Shown here one piece after another: positions 1 through 7,896 of a DNA stretch of 18,641 bases (the first letter of the stretch is position 1; each line of letters starts with the position of its first letter). A program made the position numbers and the translations under genes. The DNA is taken from positions 1-18,641 of the forward strand of contig PWKM01000067.1 of the NCBI GenBank assembly GCA_003559755.1, read 5' to 3'. The DNA comes from Planctomycetota bacterium (GTDB lineage Bacteria > Planctomycetota > PUPC01). The notes under the pieces were generated by a model. It saw only the letters and a list, made by a program, of their open reading frames with translations, had not been told where the DNA came from and ran no database searches.

Positions 1-120
1 GATCCCGCCCAGCGCCCCGGCCAGACCGCCGCCGCGACCGGACTGCAGCAGGACTGCGATGACCTGCGCGATTGCATCAATGATGAACAGAATGATGAGA
101 ACAACTCTGAGTGTTTGCAC
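1..120 (-). CDS. secG: Protein translocase subunit SecG (partial; 3' end beyond window)
   Basis: SecG is the small membrane subunit of the SecYEG channel and assists SecA-driven protein export. Only the first 40 residues are present. They show a hydrophobic first transmembrane helix (about residues 5-25) followed by LQSGRGGGLAGALGG, the Gln-Ser/Gly-rich cytoplasmic loop typical of the family. The GTG start directly abuts the TAA stop of tpiA in the same frame, so no upstream start is possible. A GGGAG Shine-Dalgarno sequence lies inside the last tpiA codons, about 7 bases before GTG. This suggests translation coupled to tpiA. A tpiA-secG pair is seen in many bacteria. The second transmembrane helix and the C-terminal tail lie outside the window. 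Confidence 0.9.
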   Translation of the reverse strand, partial: MQTLRVVLIILFIIDAIAQVIAVLLQSGRGGGLAGALGGI

Positions 121-879
121 TTACTGCTCCCTGGCGTTGATAATGGGTATGAACTGCTCGGCTGTCAAGCTCGCTCCTCCGACCAGCGCCCCGTCGATAT
201 CCGCCTGCCCCAGCAGTTCGGCGGCGTTGTCGGGCTTCACGCTGCCGCCGTACTGGATGCGGATGCCGTCGGCGGTCTCGGATGAGAACATCCGGGCGAG
301 GATCGAACGAATCATTGCGTGGACTTCCTGGGCCTGTTCCGGGGAGGCGGTCTTGCCCGTACCGATGGCCCAGACGGGCTCGTAGGCGAGCACGAGCCGC
401 TCCGCCTGTTCTTCGGTCAGGCCCGCCAGTCCGGCCTCGACCTGTGTGCTGACCACCGCCTCGGTGTCGCCCGCCTCACGCTGGTCGAGCGTCTCGCCGA
501 CGCAGACAATGGGGGCCAGCCCGTAATCGAGTGCCGCATTGAGCTTTGCGTTCACGGTCTGGTCTGTTTCTCCGAAATACTGGCGCCGTTCGGAATGGCC
601 GATGATAACGTGGGTGGCCCCCACGTCGAGGATCATCGGGCCGGCGGTCTCGCCGGTATAGGCGCCGCTCTCCTCCTGGTGCATGTTCTGTGCCCCGACG
701 ATGATGGGGCTGTCGGCGAGCGCCCGGGCCACGGCCTGCAGGTACACGAACGGGGGGAATACCCCGACGTCGACATCCTTGTCGTCTCCGACCGCCTCTT
801 TCAGGGCGGTGACCAGATCGAGGCCGCTTCGGAGGTCCTTGTTCATTTTCCAGTTTCCGGCGACGAACAGCCGTCTCAT
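121..879 (-). CDS. tpiA: Triosephosphate isomerase
   Basis: Cytoplasmic glycolytic enzyme that interconverts dihydroxyacetone phosphate and glyceraldehyde 3-phosphate. The 252-residue protein has normal family length and a complete TIM barrel. The substrate-binding GNWKMN (8-13, Lys11), catalytic His95 in IIGHSERR, catalytic Glu167 in AYEPVWAIGTG (165-174, loop 6), and the phosphate-binding IQYGGSV (208-214) and GALVGGASL (230-238) are all visible. The ATG start has an AGGAG about 8-9 bases upstream. The gene lies 15 bases downstream of pheA and directly upstream of secG, so it is probably the middle gene of a pheA-tpiA-secG transcript driven by the promoter before pheA. Nothing is unusual in the catalytic residues. 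Confidence 0.97.
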   Translation of the reverse strand: MRRLFVAGNWKMNKDLRSGLDLVTALKEAVGDDKDVDVGVFPPFVYLQAVARALADSPIIVGAQNMHQEESGAYTGETAGPMILDVGATHVIIGHSERRQYFGETDQTVNAKLNAALDYGLAPIVCVGETLDQREAGDTEAVVSTQVEAGLAGLTEEQAERLVLAYEPVWAIGTGKTASPEQAQEVHAMIRSILARMFSSETADGIRIQYGGSVKPDNAAELLGQADIDGALVGGASLTAEQFIPIINAREQ

Positions 880-894
880 ACGGTATCTCCTAGG

Positions 895-1956
895 TCAATC
901 GGCTTTGGGGAATGATCCCAGCACTTTAAAGAAGCTGCAATGCGTCTCTGCTTCGGCCAGCCCGGCCGCGACCTTGGAGTCCTCGCGGTGACCATCCAGG
1001 TCGATGAAGAAAAAATACTCCCACGGCTTGTCCCGCGACGGCCGTGGATATAGATAGGTCATGTTCAGCTCGTGGTTTTTAATGACGTTGAGGAGTTCCC
1101 ACAGGGCGCCCGGCTGATGCTTGACGGAGCAGAGCAGCGAGGTCTTGTCGTTGCCGGTCGGGTTGGGGCGAACCGGGCTGATGACCAGGAAGCGGGTGAC
1201 ATTCCGCTCGACATCCTCGATGTGGCTCTGGAGAACCTCGAGACCGTACAGGCGCGCCACCATCTCGTGGGCGACGACCGCGGTATTGGCGTCTTCTGCT
1301 GCCTCACGGGCGGCTTGCGCAGTGCTCGCCGTTTCGACTCTCTCGACGTCGGGCAGGTGTTCTGTAAGCCAGTTCCGGCATTGGGCCAGAGCGATGGGCT
1401 TGGAGCAGACCCGCTTGATCTCGGCACCGGATTCCAGACCGAGCAGATTAAGGTGGATCTGCAGCACTTCCTCGGACATGATCTCCAGCTCGCTGGTCAC
1501 GAACATGTCCAGCGTTTCGCGGACGGCTCCCTCCGAGGAGTTCTCGATGGGGACGACCCCGCAGTTCGCTCGGCCGGTCTCGACGGCCGCGAACACCGAG
1601 GAGATGGTTCGACCGGGGAGGTAGCGGGCGGCGTGCCCGAAAATGTCGTAAGCGGCGACGTGTGTGAACGTGCCTTCCGGGCCAAGAAAAGCGACCGAGA
1701 TCGGTTCCTCCAGCCGTCGGCAGGCCGAGATGACCTCGCGGAACACGGCGCGCACGTCCTCATCCGACAGCGGTCCGTCGTTCAGGTCCTTCAGCCGGGC
1801 ATAGATTTGTTTCTCGCGCGTGGGAACGAAGGTGTGGTCATCGGTGCGGGCCTTTTGCTCGCCGATCTTTTTCGCAGCACGGGCGCGTTCGGAGAGCAGG
1901 GTAAGAACCTGGGCGTCTATCTCGTCAATGCGACGGCGCCACTCATCGATGGACAT
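895..1956 (-). CDS. pheA: Bifunctional chorismate mutase / prephenate dehydratase (P-protein)
   Basis: Converts chorismate to prephenate and then to phenylpyruvate in phenylalanine synthesis. The 353-residue protein has three parts. Residues 1-85 are an AroQ-type chorismate mutase helical domain, with Arg24 and Lys35 at expected active-site positions. Residues 87-262 are prephenate dehydratase, with GPEGTF at 92-97, VPIENSSEG at 135-143 and the catalytic TRF at 254-256. Residues 270-350 are a C-terminal ACT domain. The frame stays open to 2226, but that extension crosses the promoter and does not resemble the family. The ATG at 1956 has an AGGAG about 8 bases upstream and begins the mutase domain. 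In the ACT domain the usual ESRP phenylalanine-binding motif reads YPRP (303-306), so feedback control may be altered. First gene of the operon with tpiA and secG. Confidence 0.95.
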   Translation of the reverse strand: MSIDEWRRRIDEIDAQVLTLLSERARAAKKIGEQKARTDDHTFVPTREKQIYARLKDLNDGPLSDEDVRAVFREVISACRRLEEPISVAFLGPEGTFTHVAAYDIFGHAARYLPGRTISSVFAAVETGRANCGVVPIENSSEGAVRETLDMFVTSELEIMSEEVLQIHLNLLGLESGAEIKRVCSKPIALAQCRNWLTEHLPDVERVETASTAQAAREAAEDANTAVVAHEMVARLYGLEVLQSHIEDVERNVTRFLVISPVRPNPTGNDKTSLLCSVKHQPGALWELLNVIKNHELNMTYLYPRPSRDKPWEYFFFIDLDGHREDSKVAAGLAEAETHCSFFKVLGSFPKAD

Positions 1957-2020
1957 ACAACGGTCTCCTGTGCGTGGGGAACGACACACCATCCCCGCAG
2001 CCAAAAAGGGCGAATTGTTA

Positions 2021-2049
2021 AATATACACCAACTGCCCCATTCAGTCAA
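2021..2049 (-). promoter_or_regulatory. Sigma70-like promoter for pheA-tpiA-secG
   Basis: Read on the minus strand, TTGACT (2044-2049) and TATATT (2021-2026) are separated by exactly 17 bases. Initiation would fall near 2014, about 58 bases before the pheA ATG. The surrounding stretch is the most AT-rich of the divergent 305-base gap at 1957-2261. No leader peptide, T-box or riboswitch-like fold is evident between promoter and start. Confidence 0.7.
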
Positions 2050-2170
2050 ATAAAAAGGCCAAGAATTTTTGAGAATCGGCAGGAATCTCGCGCGTCTGCT
2101 CCTGTCAGAAATGCTGTGAGACCCGCCGCGTCCGGGATTCTTGGCGCCCGATCTTCGCGTTGAAGAGAGC

Positions 2171-2199
2171 TTGACGTTCCTGGCGTGTGAATCTAAAAT
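2171..2199 (+). promoter_or_regulatory. Sigma70-like promoter for the SLC13-type permease
   Basis: TTGACG (2171-2176) and TAAAAT (2194-2199) lie 17 bases apart. Initiation near 2206 leaves a leader of about 55 bases before the GTG start at 2262. This promoter covers an in-frame upstream GTG at 2187, which argues against that codon as the start. The divergent pheA promoter lies about 120 bases to the left; together they account for the 1957-2261 gap, where I see no other gene. Confidence 0.65.
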
Positions 2200-2261
2200 T
2201 GCCGTCCTTGTGGAGACGGTATCCACGCAGTTTCGGCCAACCCCTCAGGAGCATTGGAAAC

Positions 2262-4094
2262 GTGGTCGATCAGATACTCACGTTCGTTATCATCGGCGTT
2301 ACGCTCGTCCTCTTTGTGCTCGAGCGATGGCGGTATGATTTGGTTGCGATGATGGCACTGCTGACGATGGTTATCCTGGGGATCGTACCCGGGGCGAAGG
2401 CGTTTTCCGGGTTCGGCCATCCGGCGGTCATCACGGTCGCCGCAGTATTAATTATCAGCCAGGGGCTTCTCAGTTCGGGCGCGGTCGATGTGGTGACCCG
2501 GCTGGTTGCCAGGGCGGGCAGCGGCCAGATAGCCCAACTGACCGTATTGACCGCTCTCGTGGCGCTCTTCTCCGGTTTTATGAACAACATCGGCGCGTTG
2601 GCCCTGTTTTTACCGGTGGGCCTTCGGGCGGCGAAACGAACGGAATGCAGCCCATCATTGCTGTTGATGCCGTTGGCCTTCGGCTCAATTCTCGGCGGGA
2701 TGATGACCCTCATCGGCACCCCGCCGAACATCATCATCGCCATGGCCCGGGCTGATGCGACCGGCCAGCCGTTCCGGATGTTCGATTTTGCGCCCGTTGG
2801 CATCAGTGTCGCCATCTCGGGTGTAGTGTTCATTGTCCTCATCGGCTGGCGGCTGCTCCCACGGCGGGAGTCCGGGTCGAAGGGGGAGATCCGAATCGAG
2901 CAGTACATGAGCGAAGTCCGAGTCCCCGCCGGTTCCAGATACGAGGGGAAGCCGCTCCGCGATCTGGCCCCAGCCGAGGAGAGTGAGGTGGTCGTGCTCG
3001 CGATTGTCCGCGACGGCCGGCATTATCCCGCCCCGTCCCGTTTCGAGCAACTGCGGGCCGGCGATGTCCTGATTGTGGAGGCCGACGCCGAGGGCTTGCA
3101 GGAGTTCATTGATCGGACCGGGATGATGCTTGCCCCCCACGACAAGTTCGACCTCGACGAGATCAGCGGGCTGGAGGCCGGCACTGCCGAGGCGGTGGTG
3201 ATGCCGAACTCGCCGATGATCGGCCGCAGCTCTCGAGACCTCGATATGCGCAGGCGGTACGGCGTCAGCTTGCTGGCGGTGGCGCGCCACGGGCTTCAGA
3301 TCGAGGAAAAGGAGAGGACCGAGGGGACTGTCAATCTGTTGGCCGCCATTCGACAGGCCCCGGGGCTCCGCACCCGGCTCGGCCGCATCGTTTTCCAGCC
3401 GGGTGATATTGTCCTGCTCTACGGGCGAAATGCCGAGCTGCCCGCGACGCTGGATGACCTGGGCTGCCTGCCCTTAACCAGAGGTCCGCTCCAGATAGCC
3501 CGTCGAGTGCGCGCTCTCCCGGCTGTCGGGCTGTTTGCGGCCGGCCTCATTTTAGCGACCATGCAGCTTCTGCCCATCCACGTCGCCCTCAGTTGCGTCG
3601 CGGCGGGCATGGTTCTGGCCGGTCTGATCTCGATCCGTGAAGTGTATGACAGCATCAATTGGTCGATCATCATTCTTCTCGGTGCGATGATCACCGTGGG
3701 CGGGGCGCTGGAGGCGACGGGCGGGGCGGACCGGATCGCCGACCTCATCCTCGCGATCAGCGGGTCGATGCCGCCTTCGATGTCGATCCTGGTGCTGATG
3801 GTTGCGACGACGGTCATTGCGAATGTTACCAACACCGCGACCTCCGCCGTGCTCATGGCCCCCATCGCCATTGCCGTGGCCTGCGGGATGGGCGCCTCGG
3901 TCGATCCGTTCCTCATTGCGGTGGCCATCGCGGCGTCCACCGCCTATCTCACGCCGACAGCACATCAGTCGAACCTCCTGGTGATGGGACCCGGTGGATA
4001 TCGGTACGGGGACTACTGGAAGCTCGGCTTGCCGCTCACCGCTCTGGTACTGGCCGTCGCACTCCCGCTGACCCTCTTGTTCTGGCCCCTCTGA
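2262..4094 (+). CDS. SLC13/DASS-family anion permease with two central RCK_C (TrkA-C) domains
   Basis: Predicted sodium-coupled carboxylate or sulfate permease of the inner membrane, about 610 residues. The N-terminal membrane half carries the helix-end motif NNIGALALFLPV (from about residue 108) and LIGTPPNIIIA (around 150-160). A soluble insert follows, with two RCK_C/TrkA-C-like domains at about 217-287 and 310-403. The C-terminal membrane half has the transporter motifs TNTATS (523-528) and TPTAHQSN (564-571), then GPGGYRYGDYWKLG. This order matches E. coli YfbS-like and SAC1-type proteins. RCK_C domains usually sense small ligands, so they may gate transport; the ligand and transported anion cannot be read from sequence. 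The GTG start at 2262 has CAGGAG about 10 bases upstream. Probably monocistronic, with a stem-loop after its stop. Confidence 0.88.
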   Translation: MVDQILTFVIIGVTLVLFVLERWRYDLVAMMALLTMVILGIVPGAKAFSGFGHPAVITVAAVLIISQGLLSSGAVDVVTRLVARAGSGQIAQLTVLTALVALFSGFMNNIGALALFLPVGLRAAKRTECSPSLLLMPLAFGSILGGMMTLIGTPPNIIIAMARADATGQPFRMFDFAPVGISVAISGVVFIVLIGWRLLPRRESGSKGEIRIEQYMSEVRVPAGSRYEGKPLRDLAPAEESEVVVLAIVRDGRHYPAPSRFEQLRAGDVLIVEADAEGLQEFIDRTGMMLAPHDKFDLDEISGLEAGTAEAVVMPNSPMIGRSSRDLDMRRRYGVSLLAVARHGLQIEEKERTEGTVNLLAAIRQAPGLRTRLGRIVFQPGDIVLLYGRNAELPATLDDLGCLPLTRGPLQIARRVRALPAVGLFAAGLILATMQLLPIHVALSCVAAGMVLAGLISIREVYDSINWSIIILLGAMITVGGALEATGGADRIADLILAISGSMPPSMSILVLMVATTVIANVTNTATSAVLMAPIAIAVACGMGASVDPFLIAVAIAASTAYLTPTAHQSNLLVMGPGGYRYGDYWKLGLPLTALVLAVALPLTLLFWPL

Positions 4095-4123
4095 GACTGG
4101 TGAGGCGTACTCGTCTGATCGAA

Positions 4124-4158
4124 GGGCCCGGTGCCGTCGTGAAGGTACCGTGCGGCCC
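4124..4158 (+). terminator. Stem-loop 30 bases after the SLC13 permease stop (possible terminator or 3' mRNA structure)
   Basis: The left arm, GGGCC plus CGGTGCC (4124-4135), pairs with GGTACCG (4144-4150) and GGCCC (4154-4158). This gives 12 pairs, one of them G-U, with an 8-base loop and a TGC bulge on the right. No T-run follows, so it is not a classical intrinsic terminator. The next promoter candidate begins 8 bases later. Confidence 0.35.
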
Positions 4159-4165
4159 GCTGCCA

Positions 4166-4193
4166 TTGAAACCGCCGACCGGTATGTTAGAAT
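4166..4193 (+). promoter_or_regulatory. Sigma70-like promoter for the DUF401 permease
   Basis: TTGAAA (4166-4171) and TAGAAT (4188-4193) are 16 bases apart. Initiation near 4200 would give a leader of about 93 bases before the preferred start at 4293. An alternative -10, TATGTT (4183-4188), is too close to this -35 box. Confidence 0.45.
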
Positions 4194-4292
4194 TCCCGTC
4201 TTATTCGTATGGAATGCCGTTGTGTCTCGACGAGGTCGACCACAAGGCGCTTTTCGCTGCAAGTCGTGCTGTTCCAGAATGAAAGGGACCGG

Positions 4293-5708
4293 ATGTTTCT
4301 CGCCGATCTGACGGCCGGAGACCCACACGCGGGGATGTGGGCTCTGATCAAAATTGGCTGCATATTCCTCGGGATGGTGCTGCTCATCCGAAAGGGCGTC
4401 CCCATCGGATATGTCCTGCTGCTGGCTGCGGTTGCCATCGGCTTTGCTTTTGGCGTCGGCTTTAGCCCGGAGGAGTCGGGGCTGGCCTGGGCGGTCGGAG
4501 GTACAGGCCGGCTGCTGACCGCGATGGGGCAGGCGGCGATATTACCCAGTTCGCTGCGCTTGCTCGCCCTGGTGTTGTCCATCGCAGTGTTCGGGGCCGT
4601 GATGGGCTACGTGGAAAAACTGCGGGCACTGACGGTTTCGCTGCTCGCCCTGCTGCGTGATCGGAGGTGGGGGATGGCGTCGTTGGCCTCGCTGATTGGC
4701 CTGATGCCGATGCCCGGTGGAGCGATGCTCTCGGCGCCGATGGTGGGCGACGTCGCAAACGATGTTGACCTCCGGCCTGAGGACAAGACGGCGATCAACC
4801 ACTGGATGCGCCACGTATGGGAATACGTCGACCCGCTGTTCCCGGCATTGCTGATGGCTTCAACCGTGCTCGCTGTCCCGGTGGGCAACCTCATGATTGC
4901 ACAGAGCCCGTTGACCCTTGCGGCAATCGTTGGCGGAGTCCTGTTCCTGCTGCGCCGGGTGCCGCTTCACCAGCGGACCGTGGGCGATGATGTCGGCGAA
5001 CGGCGGCTCCGGCCGGTGCTCTGGGCGATCTCGCCGGTCCTGTTCATTATCGGCGCAACGCTCCTTCCCCAGGTGATCGCCGGGGTGCTTCGCGCCCGCC
5101 CGGAACTGACCGCCCGGCTGCCGGGCGGGGCAATCTGGCATCCGGAAGATAACAAACAATTCTTCGACCGGATGCTCGGAGTGGGTACCGAGATATTTAT
5201 GCTGGCCTCCTTGCTGACGGTCATTGCGTTACTGCTCAAGGCCAACCGGGTGAACCGTCGGGCCGGCTGGACATTGGTCCGCAAGGCGGTCACGCTCCAG
5301 TTGACCGCACTGGTCGTCAGCGTCTGTGTGCTCAAGGAACTCCTCGATGCGTCCGGTGCGGCCGTCAATATCGCCACGTATCTCCAATCGACCGGCTTGC
5401 CCGGTCCGGTGGTGATCGGCAGTGTGTTGTTCGTCGTGGGCCTGCTGCTCGGCTATTCCTTCGGCTTCGTGGCCATCTGTTACCCGATGCTGCTGCCCAT
5501 GCTGGCCCCGGGCGGTACGGTGAACTACCCGCTGGCCACCTTCGCCTTTGCTATGGGGTTCCTTGGGGTGCTGCTCTCGCCGGTACACCTGTGTCTCGTT
5601 CTGTCGCGCGAACACTTTGATGCCCGTTGGGGCCCGGTGTACAAGCAGTTCATCGGCCCGTCGATCCTCGTGTTTGCCACCGCCTGTTTGATGCTCCTTT
5701 GGGCGTGA
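4293..5708 (+). CDS. DUF401 family integral membrane protein (putative permease)
   Basis: A strongly hydrophobic protein of about 471 residues with roughly ten or more membrane segments. Two blocks identify it as DUF401 (Pfam PF04165): LIGLMPMPGGAMLSAPMV (about 134-151) and NHWMRHVWEYVDPLFP (169-184). DUF401 is distantly related to ion-transporter-superfamily permeases such as GntP and CitMHS types, but its substrate is unknown. The frame is open from 4209. The ATG at 4293 is preferred because it has an AAGGGA just upstream and precedes the first hydrophobic helix; an ATG at 4335 is also possible. It follows another permease by about 200 bases, but a separate promoter candidate and an intervening stem-loop suggest independent transcription. 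No regulatory domain is fused to it. Confidence 0.82.
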   Translation: MFLADLTAGDPHAGMWALIKIGCIFLGMVLLIRKGVPIGYVLLLAAVAIGFAFGVGFSPEESGLAWAVGGTGRLLTAMGQAAILPSSLRLLALVLSIAVFGAVMGYVEKLRALTVSLLALLRDRRWGMASLASLIGLMPMPGGAMLSAPMVGDVANDVDLRPEDKTAINHWMRHVWEYVDPLFPALLMASTVLAVPVGNLMIAQSPLTLAAIVGGVLFLLRRVPLHQRTVGDDVGERRLRPVLWAISPVLFIIGATLLPQVIAGVLRARPELTARLPGGAIWHPEDNKQFFDRMLGVGTEIFMLASLLTVIALLLKANRVNRRAGWTLVRKAVTLQLTALVVSVCVLKELLDASGAAVNIATYLQSTGLPGPVVIGSVLFVVGLLLGYSFGFVAICYPMLLPMLAPGGTVNYPLATFAFAMGFLGVLLSPVHLCLVLSREHFDARWGPVYKQFIGPSILVFATACLMLLWA

Positions 5709-5709
5709 A

Positions 5710-5746
5710 CGCCGGCGGTGCGATCAAATCGGTGGCACTGCCGGCG
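5710..5746 (+). terminator. GC-rich stem-loop directly after the DUF401 gene
   Basis: CGCCGGCGGTGC (5710-5721) pairs with GCACTGCCGGCG (5735-5746), giving a continuous 12-pair stem with one G-U pair and a 13-base loop. It begins two bases after the TGA stop. No T-run follows, so it may act as a Rho-assisted terminator boundary or a 3' stabilising hairpin rather than a classical intrinsic terminator. Confidence 0.5.
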
Positions 5747-5781
5747 CGAACCTTCGAACATTGTGCAGTGCACCGCCGCCG

Positions 5782-5810
5782 TTGGAAACGGCCCGGCTCA
5801 TCTGTACAAT
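5782..5810 (+). promoter_or_regulatory. Sigma70-like promoter for the helicase-associated protein
   Basis: TTGGAA (5782-5787) and TACAAT (5805-5810) are separated by 17 bases. Initiation near 5817 is about 50 bases before the GTG start at 5866. It lies just past the stem-loop that follows the DUF401 gene. Confidence 0.55.
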
Positions 5811-5865
5811 GCCATCCGTTTATGCAACGGCCGCCTGTCAGGACTACTCGTCGGAGGTGCGAGCG

Positions 5866-7887
5866 GTGAAACTCGATCAGCTTCTCGGCTCGAAGACCGT
5901 CGAGCAGCTTCAGGATATGCTGATGTTCTGGGCGCCGGGACAGGCGCTCTCGAACTCGAAGATGGAACTGTTCCGAGCGCTGCGGATGGAGATGGTCCGG
6001 CCAAATCGGGTCGAGCGCTGCCTCGATAAGATCGGCTCGCTCCAGCGGGGGGTCATCCGAAAGCTGCTGCGGTCCGAACATCTCGGCCAGACTGTGAATG
6101 TGCTGGCAGCGAGTTCGGCGGCTCGGCCAAAATCAATCGAGGAGACCCAGGTAGCGGTCAACCAGCTGGCGATGAACGGGCTGGTGTGTGTCGAACCGGC
6201 GAAAAGGTGGGAGACGTTCGGTTCGGCTCGGGTGGCTCTACCGGAGGAACTGGTAGAACCACTGCGGAAGGCGACGGGGATCGACAACCGACGCTGGCGG
6301 GAGATACTCAACCTCGCAGACCATCTGGCAGCCCGACCGCCCGAGGCGTTGGCTGAGGCGCTCGAACCAGCCGGAGTCGATCCCCAGGAACCCGTCGAAG
6401 ATCTGGCCGCAGCTCTGGCTCGCCACGCCTGTGCAAACCGGTTCTCCGGCCTTTCCGAGCCGCTGTGCGACCTCGTCCGCCGGGCGATCGAAGAGAAGGC
6501 GGGGCTTGTCCCCATCGGGCGGCTGCCTCGCATGGCGGAGGGCCTGCCGGAACTCGACGATGAGGTGCTCGGCCGGTGGAGAGCAGAGCTCGAATCGAAT
6601 TTCGTCGGGACCATCGGCGACCTGTCGCTGCTCGACTTCGGGATCGACCTCGACGGGAAGGTCCTGTCGGTATTCACCGAGGTGGTCGAGACGTGGCTGT
6701 CGCACCCACTGGAACACGCCGCTGAACCGCCGGACCCTGTCGGTCCCGATTTTCTGCTCGATCTGGCCGAGCTTGTGCAATGTGCCCGGGAATCGGTCGC
6801 TCGGCTCAAGATGTCCGGGGCGTTGACCGCTCCTGCCTCCGACAGGATCATCGCCCGGATGAACCGGCCCGAACTGCCCCTGATGGGAGCGTATGAACTC
6901 TTGGAGCTTCGAGTTGCCTGCGCCGAGAGACTGGGGCTGGTCGAACGAACGGGCGACATCCTGGCGGCGAAGCGGTCGGCTTGGGACTGGGAGCAGCGGT
7001 CCTACGAGGACCAGGCGAACTCGCTGTTCGACCTGATCGGATTCGTCATCCCCTTCCCGCAGTCCGAGCACCACCATGCCGGCCTGTGTGGAGCCGCAAG
7101 CGAAGTTCTGCGGGAGATGGCGCCCGCCGAATGGCGGCGCACCGGCTCGGTGGCGGGCCTGGCCCTGCGGCGCTACCTGGTCGGCCTGGGCGGGAGCGGC
7201 CTGCGGCAGACGATCGCCCGTGCGGTGGAGAAAGTCTCGGAGTATGTGCTTCCGCCGTTCCCCGGCCTGATGCAGTTGGCGGACATCATCGATCGGGCCG
7301 TGGTGATGGAGGCATATGCGATGGGCTTTATCGACATATCGGAGGAAGGGGGGCGGCCGGTCGCCGTCCGGGTCAGTGAGTTCGGCATGGTCGGCACGGG
7401 CGCGGCCCGGCCGGCCGAGCGCAAGCCGGGGAAGCTGATCGTCACTCCCGACTTCGAGGTCATTCTCCTCCCCGAGGGAGATACAACTCGGCTGCGCTAC
7501 GAGGTCGGCCAGTTTGCCCGGCACGAGAAGGTGGAGCAGACCTACCACCTTCGGATCGGAAAGGACCGCGTCGAGCGGGCGGTGGTACACGGGCTGGACG
7601 CCGACGATCAGATCGGCATACTGCGCGAGCACGCCGAGACGCCCGTCCCGCAGAACGTCGAGTACTCGATTCGTAACTGGGCCAAGCGGGTGAGTGTGGC
7701 ATCTGCCGAGGAAGTGGTCGTCTTCGAACTGCCGGACGAACGGACGCTGAATGTCGTCGCCGAACTGCCCGAGATGAGCGACCTGGTGGTTCGCCGCATC
7801 GCGCCGACCGCACTGGCGTTGAGGCAGGCGCCCAACGACCGCGACCTGATCGAGACGCTTCGCAAGCTCGGTGTGTATATTCGCTGA
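5866..7887 (+). CDS. Helicase-associated (XPB/Ssl2-like, Helicase_C_3-type) domain protein without motor domains
   Basis: A soluble protein of about 673 residues. The C-terminal part (about 520-610) matches the helicase conserved C-terminal family PF13625, with KLIVTPDFEVILLPEGD (523-539) and then PQNVEYSIRNWAKRV (595-609). The rest is a long helical region beginning KLDQLLGSKTVEQLQDML. No Walker A, DEAD/DEAH or other helicase motif is visible, so it is probably not a helicase itself. In other bacteria such proteins are annotated only as helicase-associated and may work with an XPB-like helicase in DNA repair; that role is inferred. The GTG start at 5866 is chosen because GGAGGT ends 7 bases upstream; the frame is open from 5761, but that region holds the promoter. 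Neighbours give no functional clue. Confidence 0.8.
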   Translation: MKLDQLLGSKTVEQLQDMLMFWAPGQALSNSKMELFRALRMEMVRPNRVERCLDKIGSLQRGVIRKLLRSEHLGQTVNVLAASSAARPKSIEETQVAVNQLAMNGLVCVEPAKRWETFGSARVALPEELVEPLRKATGIDNRRWREILNLADHLAARPPEALAEALEPAGVDPQEPVEDLAAALARHACANRFSGLSEPLCDLVRRAIEEKAGLVPIGRLPRMAEGLPELDDEVLGRWRAELESNFVGTIGDLSLLDFGIDLDGKVLSVFTEVVETWLSHPLEHAAEPPDPVGPDFLLDLAELVQCARESVARLKMSGALTAPASDRIIARMNRPELPLMGAYELLELRVACAERLGLVERTGDILAAKRSAWDWEQRSYEDQANSLFDLIGFVIPFPQSEHHHAGLCGAASEVLREMAPAEWRRTGSVAGLALRRYLVGLGGSGLRQTIARAVEKVSEYVLPPFPGLMQLADIIDRAVVMEAYAMGFIDISEEGGRPVAVRVSEFGMVGTGAARPAERKPGKLIVTPDFEVILLPEGDTTRLRYEVGQFARHEKVEQTYHLRIGKDRVERAVVHGLDADDQIGILREHAETPVPQNVEYSIRNWAKRVSVASAEEVVVFELPDERTLNVVAELPEMSDLVVRRIAPTALALRQAPNDRDLIETLRKLGVYIR

Positions 7888-7896
7888 CCACATACC

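Noticed and set aside
1072..2163. Open frame of 363 codons on the plus strand opposite pheA
   Set aside because: It is a shadow of the PheA coding frame and runs on through the pheA promoter region; it has no family resemblance.
1957..2226. Upstream in-frame extension of pheA by 90 codons
   Set aside because: The extension lies over the pheA promoter, is unlike chorismate mutase, and the ATG at 1956 has a good Shine-Dalgarno sequence.
6238..7893. Open frame of 551 codons on the minus strand opposite the helicase-associated gene
   Set aside because: Composition is rich in Arg, Gln, His, Pro and Gly without recognisable motifs; the plus-strand frame has conserved family motifs and a promoter.
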